The notes: a model not told the origin generated them from the letters alone. Shown: positions 37,386 to 54,596, counted from the first letter of the stretch. The stretch is DNA of 64,000 nt from Dimorphilus gyrociliatus (GCA_904063045.1 CAJFCJ010000006.1:4976408-5040407), one strand, 5' to 3'. Translations and numbers: made by a program.

Positions 37386-37999
37386 AACTAGTTTCCGATT
37401 ACAATTTAGTACACGATAAATACTATAAAACTTGTTTTGAGAAGAAAATCAGCTTGGCTTTTCAGAAACCGTGAAACCACGTGTGATAAAACGGGATTTT
37501 AGAATGAGTGGTTCGTGTCGAATTTTCCCGCGAAAATTTCAAAATACCAAGCGAAGCGTCTATTCCCTTCAGAATTCAATTGTTTATTTTAAAGAGTCTT
37601 TCAGAAAACGTTTTTTTTTTTATTTGAGAAACATACATACATCAAACGAATATGGGAAAAAGTCGAATGTAGAATACGTTGCTTACGTTGAACTGGTACA
37701 ACAAGTGACGAAAACGAAACAACTTTCTCAAAAACAAATTGACGAAATGATAAAAACATATAAAAGCAGTAACTATAAAAGAATTCATTTTTTCCATCCT
37801 CCATTGCCTTAATGCTTTTTTCACAAACTTGCAATCTACCGATCATTTTTTAACGCAGACTCATCATATCCTACAAGAGAAAAATTTCAACAAAAACACC
37901 TATTAAGTTTGCTTTAAGTTTCAGGAGACAAACTGTGTTTACTGTAAAAAAAAATTTCAAATGACTAAAAATGTCAAGTATCGAGTCAATAAAATGTTG
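37386..37999. other. Intergenic
   Basis: About 610 bases holding the promoter of the small cysteine protein gene and the 3' UTR of CtBP. A plus-strand open frame (37471-37812; first ATG about 37504) is the longest in the gap but shows no family motif and lies across the expected promoter, so I do not call it. Confidence 0.4.
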
Positions 38000-42059
<4,060 letters not shown>

Positions 42060-43611
42060 ATGGCCGATCTGAAAACTCTGGAACATGCAACACTTAAAGT
42101 AATTTTCTAATATCTTTTGCAATGAATCTATCTTGATTTGACGTATTATCTTCAAATAGGTACCGTACGAAATATTGAATAAAAAATTTCGTGTAACTCA
42201 GAAAGTTATTGATCGGGAGGCCACAAATGTTAAATCTTATTTGAGTGAACTTGATCAGTTGTTAAAAACAACCCCTTCTTCAGATAATTTAAATTCAATT
42301 ATTGAAAAATTAGTAACTTTTAAGAAAAAGGTCGAAGAAAGCATTACAGATGAAACTGAGGCAGCCCAAGTTTGTAAAGATAGGTTAAGTCATTTACAAG
42401 AATATGCCGAATTAAATAGTTTGAGTGCGGAAAAGTGGAGGAAACAACGACTTGATAGGATGCTTGTTGAATATTTCCTACGAGCTGGCTATTATGACTC
42501 TGCTATAGAACTCGGGAAGAGTAGTGATATCGAAGTAAATGAATTTAATTGAATATAGTAATACGACCTGTAGGCTTTCAGATGTCTTTAAACTTTCAAC
42601 ATTTAATTTTATGTCTATAGCATTTAACAAATATGGAACTTTTCATCACATCACGCAAAGTTGAAGAGTCTCTTAGTGCTAAGAATACAGCGTTATGCGT
42701 TGCCTGGTGTCAAGATAATAAATCCAAGTTGAAGCGGATGAAGGTAATATTTATTTTAATAACATATTATATCGATAAAAAGACTAGAAATAAGTACTCG
42801 TTTCCTATTCAGAGCAATTTGGAATTTAAGATCCGACAACAAGAATACATTGAATTAGTGAAAGAAAAGAAAATTCTAGAAGCTGTTAAACACGCAAGAA
42901 ATTTCCTGAGCTCTACAGACCCTGACAAATTAACTGATATAAAGCAGTGCATGGCTTTGCTTGCTTACTCGCCCGATACAGAATTGGAACCTTATAGAGT
43001 AATTACTGACAGTTGTAATAACTTTATATAATATTTTTTGATCTATCATACAGAGTTTATTTTCGGAAGATAGATGGAAGGATTTAACAAAGCAATTTAG
43101 AGCAGAAAACTTTAAGCTCTATCAATTAAACATGAATAGCGTCTTTTCGGTAACTATGCAGTGCGGCTTATCTGCCCTGAAAACGCGGCATTGCTATGTC
43201 GATAATGAGAAGAATGACTCCTGTCCCGTATGTAAATCACCAATGAGCGCATTGGCTGAGAAACTACCCTTCGCTCATTGCAGGTAATGTTGATATTATT
43301 GAAAAATGTTTTGTATCTACTAACAGTCTATTTTTACTCATAGCCATTCGAGATTAATCTGTAGATTGTCCGGTGAACCTTTAAACGAACACAATCCCCC
43401 AATGGTTCTACCAAACGGTCACGTATATGGATACAATGTAAGTCATGCGATTTTTGTGATAAACACAAATAGTTATTTTCAATGAGTAATAAGTGCGTAT
43501 TTCGTACAGGCATTATCTGTTATGGCTGCTGAACACGGTGGCAAAGTTGAGTGCATAAAAACAAAGGAACGGTATAAACTTGAAGATGCCGAAAAAGTCT
43601 ACGTAATGTAA
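42060..43611 (+). CDS. MAEA: E3 ubiquitin-protein transferase MAEA (CTLH/GID complex subunit 9)
   Basis: A catalytic RING-type subunit of the CTLH (GID) ubiquitin ligase. Seven exons with short introns from the ATG at 42060 to the VYVM-stop at 43611, about 390 residues like the vertebrate protein. Order: N-terminal [18 protein letters not shown], a coiled region, LisH ([20 protein letters not shown]), CTLH ([30 protein letters not shown]), CRA ([26 protein letters not shown]), and the RMD5/MAEA-type RING (CPVCKSP at about 43228, [26 protein letters not shown]). The degenerate RING typical of the family is intact. Introns were placed at 42099-42160, 42534-42620, 42744-42813, 42999-43053, 43285-43342 and 43439-43510. 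A housekeeping gene with no oddity seen. Confidence 0.95.
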
Positions 43612-44569
43612 GCGACCTAATATTAGCAAGAGAAAGAAATGAAAAGAAGATTATTAAGAGAGGTAGAGAAAGGCTGTCTGCGAACTGAAAAAAAACCAAA
43701 AGTTATTATTTTTCTTGCTTTTTCTATATTGTTTTTAATTTTACTGCCAAACAATTTAGTATATTTAAAAAGTTATCAATAAACAATCTTCTAAATCTTT
43801 ATCAGATAAAGAGATAAATACAGAGTTGAAGGAAAGCGAATGAAAGCGTTACAATCAATTAAATATTGTGCCTTGTTTTGCTACAAAGCGTAAACTGACT
43901 TTCTATTTCCTTTTAACTTCCTATCAACAGGAAAACACTTCTTCTGTTTGCAATAGGCTCAATAAATAAAAAAAAACAGTAAAAAACATAAGTGGCTTAG
44001 ATTATTTAGAAACCTTTAGCAATAATTACTTAAAAGGTAAAACATATAAAATATGCAAGATGATATTCGATGGCTGTTACGATTATATCGAATTTTTCTT
44101 GTAATAAATCTTGAAGGGCAATGCTTCTTAATGGAAAACAATTGCTCTAATATATGTATTACATTGTTCGAAATATATTTAGCACTAAAACGCGCTATTT
44201 TATCTTTTATTAACAGAAAAGAGACACAGTAGCGAGAAGACAATGACATTACCAATTGATAAAAAGAGAGAATTATTTGCATGGTTTTGATAGCCTAAGT
44301 ACGTAAATTAAGATGGCTTTCGTCTAAAGAATTTTCCATATTGATTTTTTTCCCTCGCTAATATCGACATAAACATCTCTGCTAAAAATACAGAAGGTAT
44401 GTTAAAAGGACAGGATATGATTAAACCAAGTAAGAAAACATTTCAAGCCAAAAATAATGAACAAAAAAGCTTACGTTTTTAACCTAACCTATACGTTTGA
44501 ACTGATTTTGCCTGAAAAGTCTAAAAGCATAATTAGCACCAAATGTGAAATAGTAAAAATAATCCACAA
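43612..44569. other. Convergent 3' region
   Basis: About 960 bases between the ends of MAEA (+) and NDST (-). It is AT-rich. The minus-strand frame 44016-44282 has no motif. An AATAAA-like signal for MAEA lies at about 43961-43968. Nothing else is supported. Confidence 0.45.
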
Positions 44570-47419
44570 TTATACAATTTTCTCTTCATCTTCATTCTGT
44601 TGAGAAAGCGCCTCTAGCCAAGACGGTAGCTCCTTTGAAATTTTTTTCAAAAGCCTCACTAAATTTGCGTTGTGCTTTTTATAATAGGAATTCAAGAACT
44701 GTCTTGCTCTTTGGCTCATTTCTTCGTATTTTCTTCCTTTGCTTTTGCCTAGGCATTTCTTTTTATTATTCTCCCTTACACAATAAAATTGTTTAACTGG
44801 ATCGTAAACCAACAATTCTGCGAAATCTAAAGTTTCAAGATCGAGAAATTCCTGCACTATTTGTAGAGTCTTAACTGGATTTCTTTTTAATTCATTGCCA
44901 TCTGCTAAAAGTAATTGACTGGAAGGATAAAAAAGAAGCCATTTTTCTATGTGTTGCGAATAATGACCTGGGTTTAAACAATGTTTCTTTAAATCTCGCA
45001 AAGATTTCATAGACGTTTCGTCCGCCTCAAGAACTTCGTCGAAAGTATATGTTTCGGCAGTTCGATCTTTGTGGGCTCTTTGATGTTGATACCAGCTATA
45101 AGCCCTCTCTCCCGGTTCTAGAGCTAAAACTATTAATTTTGCAGATGGAACTAATGCATAAGCTCTCCTTGGAGCCAGTTCACTATGAAAGTAGGTTGAG
45201 CTCTTATCGATTTGAAGGGTATCTGAATTATTTTGAGGCGGCCAATAGCTCCTATAGAAATCCAAACCGTTGAAATAATCTTTTCCTGATAAGAATTGAG
45301 TTTCTTCAAAATGGTTTGGAGATTTTTTAGAAACCTTTATTGATTTATGAAGATCTAGAAAGGTTAATAGAGCTGTTGTACCAGTTTTCTGAGGCCCTAA
45401 TATAATTACATCAGGCAATTGGCCGCAAGATTTTTTAGATGACCATATTTTGAAATGGCGCTGATCTTTGCAGGGGTCAAACCAAATGGGATCTATTTCT
45501 TCAGGGAATAAGTTGAAATAATAATTAGCCATATTAATGGGACTGGTCTGTATAAATTTCAAATTTGTCCAGCATTTAAGCCAGTCGAACACTGCCGTAA
45601 AAGTATATAATGCCAAGCGATCTCTACCATAGTTTGACATATGAGTCATAAATATACTAACAGGATTATCCACAAATGTTCTGAAAAGTTCACCCCCTGC
45701 TATGGATGACAACAATCGGCGGAAGCCCCCAGGGTATTCAAATAGTTTAACAGTATGAGTATAGAGTCCGCAAGTTTGACGAGGCAAAACTGTTGAAAAG
45801 ATAAGATACAAGTAATTCTAAAATTTCAAAATATGTTTACGTAAATATTACATATCTTTCATTCTTATCTTTATTGACATAGATATGCTATTTTTAGTAA
45901 AAAGTAGTATAATTTTTTATGGACACGCTATTTCTTAGACTATTAAAGAAATTACCTCTTATTCCAGAATGAATAAAACCTCTACGAAATTTAGAAGGTC
46001 TTAGATGAGGATACTCTTCGGTTGAGGTTACTTGTATATTCCATATTTTTTTCCAGCTTTCATATAGTTCTTTATGAACAGGATAAACACCAGAATGATG
46101 TGGTGGAACAGAATAGAACGTATCAAATTTAATATTGTGTTTTCTGGCCCAAGCTTTATTAAGTAGCATATAATTTTCTAGTTCACTTAAATTTAACTTA
46201 TGAGGTTGAGTATGTTTGTACATATGAGGAAACCATTGAAACTGATCTGAAAGGAAAATCAATATCTTTTCTATCAATATTTACTGCAAAATAAAGTATT
46301 GGTATAACCTTTAACTTTTATTAATAATTGATCTCCTTTAATCTCTTCACTATCTCCTTGTTCCATATACCAATAGGCAGAAAAACCCAAATTGAATTTA
46401 AAATTATTCAAATAATCTCTATTCCAGACAGTTTGAACTTTTATCATAGCTTCAACGTCTTCTTCGGTGAGCCGAGAACCTTGTTTTCCTACAAATATAT
46501 CATCAACATCGATAAGAACATATCTTTTTAGAGTTGTGCATAGTGATCTGTCAGCTGATAAGTAGCATAAAGCATCCATTAGTAAGAGTCTATGCACCCA
46601 AAATGAAGAAAAAGAATTTCCGATATAAAACTTTTTTATAATTCTGTCTTCAAAAGCGGCTACTGTCCAAGTTTTTATATTTTCTCCTTTTCCTGTTGTA
46701 GCCGTTGCAACAGTTTGAAATGATGTATTTGTAAAAGCAGTCCAAGAGTTTCCAGGCACTTTTTTAATTTTTGCTCCGTGTTTTGAGATTCTGAGAAGGG
46801 GATTTTTAACTAACGTATAGTCATAAACAGGAGTCACAATTTGAGTTTGCAAACCATAAATATTGTTTTTAAAACTTTCGTTGCCTGGGGTAAAGAAAAT
46901 TATACCTACGCTAAAATCTTGGCAGTAGGTTTCTAATAGTTTCCTATTCCAGCTATCCATTAGATAATATCTTTTTATCTTTTGGAAAATAATAGCTGAA
47001 TATTTGGCTCTTCCCCTGTGTGCCAGTGTTGGTATATTTTTATCAGCAGCAAGCATCTTTACGCGAATTTTCCATGATTCTAAAGTATTGAGAATACTAA
47101 TGGCTTCGTGAGAAAGCGATGATTCCGCTAGAAGTAAAACTTTGTTATCTGCATTCATACTATGATTTTCCATCCATCCTCTAAAATCATCTTTGAGATA
47201 AGTTTTTTCACTTGGGCATCCATCACCTGGTGATGGTGGCCTATGATGTAATATTTTTTCAACCCGAAGCGACTGAGTATTCACTTTACATACATGAATA
47301 TACCAGTATCCAATTAAGATAGAAAACACTGCTAATAGTCCGATCAAGAGTCTAAAATTTTTGAATAATTTCTTTCGTATTATAAACAATACTTTCTGAC
47401 ATAGCTTTCTCAGTTCCAT
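44570..47419 (-). CDS. NDST: Bifunctional heparan sulfate N-deacetylase/N-sulfotransferase
   Basis: A Golgi type II enzyme that removes acetyl from GlcNAc of heparan sulfate and replaces it with sulfate from PAPS. Three exons: about 46310-47419 (ATG at 47419), about 45955-46248 and 44570-about 45793, roughly 880 residues, the normal length. A short basic cytosolic tail precedes the signal anchor (LLIGLLAVFSILIGYWYI). The deacetylase domain contains VLIDVDDIFVGKQG (metal-binding aspartates), LGFSAYWYMEQGD, QWFPHMYKHTQPH and FYSVPPHHSGVYPVH. The sulfotransferase domain begins near residue 590 with the 5'-phosphosulfate loop GPQKTGTTALLTFL (catalytic lysine), then YFHSELAPRRAYAL (3'-phosphate site) and LNPGHYSQHIEKWL. 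All key motifs are present, so both activities are expected. Few introns compared with vertebrate NDSTs. Confidence 0.95.
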
Positions 47420-48588
47420 ATTTTTTATCAAATAGATACAACGATGTTTCTTTATTCATTAATTCTGTCTAATAATTCCAAAACAAGCATTAAATCGAAA
47501 AAATCATGAAATTAATGTTTCAATCGACCTTCACCTAGACTGGTTCCCAGCCGTATTTGCTATGAGATTTTAAACCCGCAGCAAAACCTTATGTCTTCAC
47601 ATAATTCACATCCTCAAAACAATACATGAATAACGAGAATAAAATAAACAATTCATGACGTGTTAAGCTTCGATTAGCATAAATAAGTAATGATTATGCT
47701 TCCGGAACACAAGAATTAAATTGTTCAGACATTAAGCCTTTTAAGTACCTTCTCTAAATTTAAAAGATATTACTTACTGATTGAAGTATTATGCTTAAAG
47801 ATACACTTTTAAGATTTATATTTAGCTTAAATTGCTATCCAACAAGATTTATTTATAAAAGAAATTATATATTTATGTATATATACTTTATACATATATA
47901 TTAATATCCTAACTCATTAATAGGACAAGTATTCTCAAGTTCTATATTAAGAGCGTATACTTTAGTTTATATTTCATATAAATATATACTATAATCGTTT
48001 CTATTACTGATTAAGTTATCATTCAAGGTTATCACTTCAAAAACATAACAACACGTAAGTTATAAAGTTGTCAATCTTTAAGTTATTAAAAAATTTTTTA
48101 GATATATGAAAGGAGATGGCGCTATAGTCTAAATGAACCGAAGATATGATTGAACAACGTGCTTAGCAACGACGTTCAAGTGACGGGAAAACTTTCTCTG
48201 ACTTCGAATTTCATTGCTGTTCCTTGAGTCATGCGCTATTGTGATAAATTGTAATTGACATTTACCAAAGTATCATCATTAAAGTTCGTGTGATAAACCT
48301 GGCATTTTCTTGTCGTTGAGGTCAGTTGAATAGTAATACCTTGTCACAAGAAATTATATAAGACCTTTAAAAGTGAAATATACATTGTTTAGAGAATTTT
48401 TTAACACTTTATCAAGATTATTTGATTATATATTACATTAATTTATATTATGTATAGCTTTCAACTATTTTAATAAATGCTGCAATTGCATTATTGAACT
48501 TTAACTAAATTACATTGTTCTAATCATAATCCTAATCGCTTTTGGAAGCAGTATCTCTAATCTAATCTTCGACAGGGCTTAATAAAAT
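47420..48588. other. Divergent intergenic (NDST and TEX36-like promoters)
   Basis: About 1.2 kb, mostly AT-rich. A GC-richer patch at 48110-48320 contains an X-box-like element (48159-48170). No reading frame of interest. Confidence 0.45.
48159..48170 (+). promoter_or_regulatory. Weak RFX X-box-like element upstream of TEX36-like gene
   Basis: Reads GTGCTTAGCAAC. The right half matches the RGYAAC half of the X-box consensus; the left half matches GTNRCC poorly. It lies about 420 nt before the ATG. Confidence 0.3.
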
Positions 48589-50107
48589 ATGCCTAGAGGA
48601 CGAAAATCAGCACCAGATACAGCAAAGGACGGAAATTGGGTAAGTAAATATCCATTCTAAATTTTTACAAATCAAAAACAGTTAAGGTCAAAAATCTCTT
48701 AATTGAATATAGTTTAGCTCTTTTATTCCCACTCCTTTCTCTACATAGTTTATGAGTATAATTATATAGTTATATAAAGAGTTTACTCGGTGTATATTTG
48801 CTTGCCAATAGACGAACAAAAGTCTAAGATTTTTAACTACCGAACTTTAAACATTATCGCGTGATAATATTCCGAAATAAGACAGCCTTGTTGCGCGATA
48901 AGCAAAGAAAATATTGTTTGATCGATCCATTGATTTCGGATAATATAACTTTACATAGGCGTAATTTGTATAAAATGAATATGTAATTGCAAACAGTATT
49001 GAAAATGACATTATAACAGACATATTACCTTGTTTTTTTTAATGTTCACCGCTATTAAGTTTATTAGTTTTAGTGGTTATAATATCAAAGTCTTTTGTTG
49101 GTTGTTATTTCTATTAAGAATATAAAGGAAAGTGGTAAATTTATTTTATTTAACGAATGAACGCGAAGTGAGTAAAATTATTTCGATCGATTACAAACCA
49201 ACAAACACGATAAGAAAAAGCTCTGCATAACCTCATTGATACTTCATTCAACGTTAATCGATAAAATTGAGCTGGTAGAGTTTAACAAATTGGTTAGTAA
49301 TTAGTATGTTTTTTCCTTCGTTTTTCATTAGTTTCGACATAAAGGATTGCCTGCTGCAGTCTCGGCACCTCCTCAAAGAAAATGTGATACAACCACAGAA
49401 GAAATGCTTTCACAGCCTTTTAACGAAAGTTCGAAATTGGTAAAATTTCCTGCTTTGTTCACAAAGGTAAGATTTTTTTTATATTTAATCAATAAATATA
49501 AAAATATTCTTACTTCTCTTTTGTAAATTTAGGAGAATAGTTTCTCTCTTCACGATAATAGGAATACCATACAGTCCTTTGGCGAATACTTTGGCGACGG
49601 TCGTAAAACTCGTACTTTAGGACGCTATCTGACAAAAGAACCAGAAAATCGTTTGCATTCAACATCTAATGAATTTCTACAGCATTTGCCTAGTCGGAAC
49701 AATTCCGATTCAAGTACTACTTATAGTAGACATTTTTATGAACATAAAGCCCCACAAGGGGAATTTAGGCGATTCCCAAAGAATTACCAAGAACCAAACC
49801 CAAATCAGAGACTCTCTACTAACACCTTAAGAAGTAGTGAAATTCCACCTTTGCCCGATACACAAACTCTAGCAGATACATTGGAGCCATATATTCGGTA
49901 AGAATGACCTCAAATTCCCCTTTTCTTACAATAACTATATCGATAAATAAATTTCAAAATGGCAGGCATAATTCATGGAAATATTCCTATCATGGGGAAA
50001 ATACCCTATATCCGAGAGGACCAAAATACGACAATCAACAACCATTACCTGTTTGGTTAGTACAGGGAACACCTAAAGCATGTACTTCTTCACAGATTTC
50101 ATTCTGA
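48589..50107 (+). CDS. TEX36: TEX36-like testis/axoneme protein
   Basis: Four exons: 48589-48639, about 49332-49467, about 49534-49898 and about 49966-50107, about 230 residues, with an intron of about 690 nt after the first. The start MPRGRKSAPDTAKDGNW continuing into FRHKGLP matches the TEX36 N-terminus (basic start, then S-D-KDG-W-F-H-GL). The third exon has FSLHDNRNTIQSFGEYF, the family's SVHDNRHxxxxxGxYF block, and later FRRFPKNYQE, which matches FRRFPRCYKE. The rest is polar and low in structure (N, S, P-rich). TEX36 is a testis-expressed protein of unknown molecular role, plausibly axonemal. The end PVWLVQGTPKACTSS has no equivalent that I recall. Assignment comes from remembered motifs, not an alignment. 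Confidence 0.7.
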
Positions 50108-50931
50108 AAATAATCTATACAGTTTACTTTATCCCTTTTTTTTTTTCACAATTAATTAAATTAACCACAAACAGTATTAGTAAATACTTTCATTTTATAA
50201 GAATACATTTCGGAAAAAGGTCAATTGAAATCTTTCTCTCCGAAGTAGAGAAAGTTGTTTTATTATTATTAATAATATTTAGGAAAGTTTTTGAATATGA
50301 TTAATGGGTTCCTAATTACTTTTTAACTGTTTATCTTACAATTTATAGTGTAAAATTCACCTATGTGAGCCAAATTTTGAAGAATCGAGTTTGTTAGTGA
50401 ATCCATTTTTTTATATCAAAAGATATGCCTGTTAATCGTTTATCCTTTGGTTTACGATGACACTTAAAGTTCTCCGTTCATAACTTTGATGAGTGTTCCC
50501 ATTCCTTTCAAACTAGTACTTAGTAATATGTTCCAGTTGAAGTGCTGGAATTTTATACATCTTTTTGATGTTGGCCTATTCGATTTTGTTTGATTTTGAG
50601 TTCTTTTTCATCGAAACCGCTTATAGGCAGGATGCAAGAATCCGTATATAATATGCTGTAAAAGCTCCCCTTTTTTCCAAACAAGATATCCTTATATAGT
50701 CTTTTTCATACACGCTATAAATAAAAGCTTATTAAAGATTAAAAGATAAGAGACGTACGTGTAGGGGAAATTGAAAATTTAAATTTAGGGGAACCAGACC
50801 GGAAATAAATGACTCAATTTATTGGAGCAAAACTGGTTAATCTTTTGTTCATTATCAGAAGCAAGGGTGCATTGCTAACATTGCGTAAGATATCTTTAAA
50901 GCTGTATATTTCCGATAATTTCGACGCAAAT
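50108..50931. other. Intergenic
   Basis: About 820 bases between two plus-strand genes, AT-rich. The frames at 50080-50304 and the 5' part of 50809-51054 are not supported as coding. It should hold the TEX36-like 3' UTR and the PCED1-like promoter. Confidence 0.45.
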
Positions 50932-52693
50932 ATGTCATTTTTCGCCGTGTTTGATTCAAGCGAATGCAAGAGGTTATTAAGAGGCCGACAAATACTTATA
51001 GTGGGAGATAGCGGTAAGTTAACAATACAAAACTGCAAGAGTGACCTCTTTTGAAAATGCATTTTTTTTTTAGTGAAGAGAACTATGTATAAAGATATAG
51101 TTTGCCTATATCAAAGTAATGACTTTCTAAGTTTACAAAGAATACAGACAAAGGTAAAAATATAATATTAATAACAGAATTAAAATAGTAGATATTTCTT
51201 TAAATTTTTTATAGATGGAGTTGAGTCACATGGGAGACGAGGCCATACGTTGTCAAAAACCTCCTAAAGGCATGCCGAAAAGGGAACAAATGGATTTGCT
51301 TGTTGAAACACGTGTTTTCGACGATGAAGAAAACGAGGCTAAAATATATTATCTTTGTATTGGAGCGAGTTTTGGGAAGGAGACACAAGATAAAATTAAT
51401 GATTTGGAGGAATGCATTGATAGACCTTTCGATATTATCTTAGTTCATAGCGCTATATGGGATTTACATATGTTAGCTATTATTCTCTATTCTTGAGAAC
51501 ATCATTAATATTGGTTTTTTTTCGTTATAGATACGATCTGGAAAATTATAAGGATTGCGTTGAACAATTATTGAATCGTTTGGAAGCAATGATGGATAGT
51601 TCAGGAAGGCTTTTTTGGATGACGTCACCTCCCGTTTTGCTAGAAAAACTAGATGATATGTATAATTCTGCAAATAGAAAAAGTTTAGCCGTCAAGATGT
51701 GTAATGATTTAATTGCTTCAGAAATAATAAGTAGCAAGTGAGTTCTTTGTAAATTTTATTACTTAAATAATTTACAGAAAAAAAATCTAATGCAATTTAA
51801 AAAATATCTGATTTTTACACTTCAGACAACACGGCATTATTGATCTCTCCTACTGGTTAGAATATCTTTTGTTCATGCAAATAGAGGATCATATACATTG
51901 GAATCGGCGAGCACATCGATTAATAACCAATGTCATACTTACCAGTATATGTCGTCATTATAGGGAACAACTACCGAATCGTTTAGTCTTTGAGGATGAT
52001 ACCAACTTACTGCCTCAAACTCATTATAAGCTACCATTTAAAGGTTTTAGAGAATACTATCATAAGAATTCCTTTGCTGATCTGTGGAGGTTAACGAATG
52101 TACCAGTTTGTCCAAAATTTCCTCCTATGAAATTTATTAGCGAAAACAAACAAGAATATCTAGAGAGGTCTGACACGTGGGTTAGTCAATTTGGTATTGA
52201 TTCTGTTGCTAAACGAACTATTGAATGGAGAAAAAATGAACTGAAAAGTCTTGGAATTGAAGAGGAACACTGTAGAAGATCTAAATTTGACGAAGAAGGG
52301 AGAGAAATGGAAATGAAAGTCATCTTTTATGGCAACATTCATTGTCCATCAATTGAAAATAAATATAGGCCAACAGAATTCAAAGGATTAGAACAACCTA
52401 ACACTATGGAGAAGCATAGATCAATTCCTGCTCCTCGGTTAATGTCAAATCCATATATTGATATGCTTATTCCACCTTTGAATAAATTGCTTACCGATTC
52501 GAAGAAAGATTTTTCAAAAACAATGACAAAACCAACAGAATGCTCTTCGAATTTCACGTCATCGATTACTAAAAAATCAAAATCGGATGCAATCGAACCA
52601 TTGGAGAGAATTAATCTTCTAAATAATCTTGTGACCATACTAATGGATCACACAGAAAACATAAGAACTATTAAAGCAAGGGAAAGCCAATAG
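50932..52693 (+). CDS. PCED1: PC-esterase domain protein (PCED1/FAM113-like)
   Basis: A GDSL/SGNH-type hydrolase-fold protein whose substrate is not known. Five exons from the ATG at 50932 to the stop at 52693; the first intron follows GDS and introns are 50-110 nt. The catalytic-site landmarks are present: LIVGDS (nucleophile serine, about 50995-51012), then KRTMYKDIVCLY, the HSAIWDLH block (about 51440-51475, the family's NSCLWDLS), and EDHIHWNRRAHRLI (about 51880-51920), whose D and H complete the triad. The Asn-containing block is replaced by HSAIWD, a change worth noting. The last 180 residues are charged and low in complexity, longer than needed for the fold. It ends 65 nt from the convergent PUS1 stop. 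Vertebrate PCED1 proteins are poorly characterised. Confidence 0.8.
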
Positions 52694-52757
52694 TAAATTA
52701 ACTTGTTTCTATATTTTTTATACTTAAACATTATTGGATTGGAAATCAATTATTTAA

Positions 52758-54596
52758 CTATTCGGTGGTAGCTATTTCAATATTTTCGTCAATTTTTTCA
52801 ATGTCATTATCTTTGATAGTTTCATTTTCGTCTCTATCCGTGTTATTCTCGTCAATTTTTTCAGTTTCTTTTTCAGGGGCGTCTCGTATGATTTCATCAT
52901 AATGATGAATAGATAAAGTGTTTAACCAGTCTATCATACTAAAATGTGTTAAGGAAATATTCCTATTGATAAATTGGACTTTACTCTAGCTGTGTGTTCT
53001 AATAAATATTAAAAAAAAGGATACGGTCTTTCTTTAGCTTCGCATTCTATAATTGTTGGATATATATAATTCTTTTTAAAATTAGCAATATCCTCCTGAA
53101 ATATTTAAGGAATATTACTGTGCTCCAATATAGATTGATTTTACCTGAAAATCTGCCCAATCGAGCGAGTCATGTGACTTTGCAAAGCGCTTATTATACA
53201 TGTCGTAATGAAGCTATTAAATAGAATATAATAAGTTGTGAATAATATAGTTAAAATCTTTACCGTTTCTAGCCATAGACCTAATCCTGGTGCCTTTGGT
53301 ACGTCCACTTTACCAGCTTGCCAGCATTTGTCAATTAAATCGACAGTTGTATAACCCTTAACAATAGCTATTGTCAAACCTAAAAATGTTTCTAATTAGT
53401 ATGCTTTTAATATAAATGGAAGTAAATACCAATCATTTTTCGAATGTGATGCATCATGAAACTTTGACCCTTCACTCTTAATTCTGCGAATTCCATTTCC
53501 TCTCTAACAAATGGTTCCTCCATCTAGAAACATTACATACCAATACATAAAATTCTTAAAAATCAGAGAATTGAATACATACTTTAAATGAGAGTATATT
53601 TCTTTTAGCGCTAGGATCTCTAAATTTCCTATACAGTAGACAAACTCTGAATAAATCAATCAAATCTCTAGAGATGTTGACTTACTTTCCACTTGTGAAA
53701 TTATGAAAATTGTGAACTCCTACAAACTTTGACAAGCATTCGTCAACTTTCTCACGTGATGCTGTATCAATTCGATATTGAGAAGGTTTCAGGTCATCAT
53801 CTTTTGGACTAAAGGCATGAGTTGGTATCAAGTATGTGTAAGTCCTAGAATCGCAATTATTTTTGCAATTAAAACCCTTAGTTACTCTTCTCATTGCTAT
53901 AAACATAAGAAATTCCATTAAATTGATTAAGACAACGATTGAATAGTAGTTAAATTTACCTAAAACACGTATTTCTGGTGGTAAGCTGCTGTTTAGTTTC
54001 TCAACAGGATTATCAACATCAGAGAACATTTATATAAATAGAAACAATTGTCAGTAAATTGTCAATTAAATGATTGGAAGACTTATCTTTGCGTTTACGA
54101 CATTTGCGGCCGCAGAGACTCCCTTATCGGTTCTTGCCGCTCTTTGAAATCTCATCCCATTGTTTTCGACATGGTCCTGTCTAACAACTCCAGATTTGAC
54201 CATAGCTTCAAATAATACTCCTTCAATGGTCTTATATCCTTTATTGCTAAATGCAATAAAACTAGTTTTAAACTCATTTGAACAAGGATGTTTATAAGTA
54301 AACATATACATTTGCAAACCGTAGTAATCTTTTCCACAATAAGCAAGTAAAAGTGCAAAATTCTTTTTCTTGAACGGAAGATTCAAGTCAGATTTCAAGA
54401 TCTTTTTTGGTGGTTCTCCATTATCTGGAGTCTCTTCCTGTTCCACTGGCCTTTTACCCTCAGCTCCTTCTTCTAGTTGCGACATTGTAATATTCTCTGG
54501 ATACAAAATCCTAAAACCACGGGTAATAATTCGCCTAGAGTATCTTATTGAAGTGTATGATTGTCTTAGAAGCAGACAATTTAGAGAGGAAAGCAT
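52758..54596 (-). CDS. PUS1: tRNA pseudouridine synthase A, PUS1
   Basis: Converts uridines to pseudouridine in nuclear, cytosolic and mitochondrial tRNAs and some other RNAs. About eight exons, ATG at 54596 or 54485, stop at 52758-52760. Core motifs: [38 protein letters not shown] (catalytic aspartate in ARTDKG), [72 protein letters not shown], and a C-terminal NYIYPTI block followed by an acidic E/D/N-rich tail. The first 37 residues ([12 protein letters not shown]...SRRIITRG) are basic and hydroxylated like a mitochondrial presequence; Met38 starts a nuclear-type form (PPKKILK). One intron (63 nt, near 54260-54320) has no stop and a length divisible by three. Confidence 0.92.

Noticed and set aside
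37471-37812. Plus-strand open frame of about 110 codons upstream of the small cysteine protein gene
   Set aside because: It opens with GTG (first ATG about 37504), has no family motif, and lies in expected promoter/3' UTR sequence between two minus-strand genes. Not enough to call it coding.
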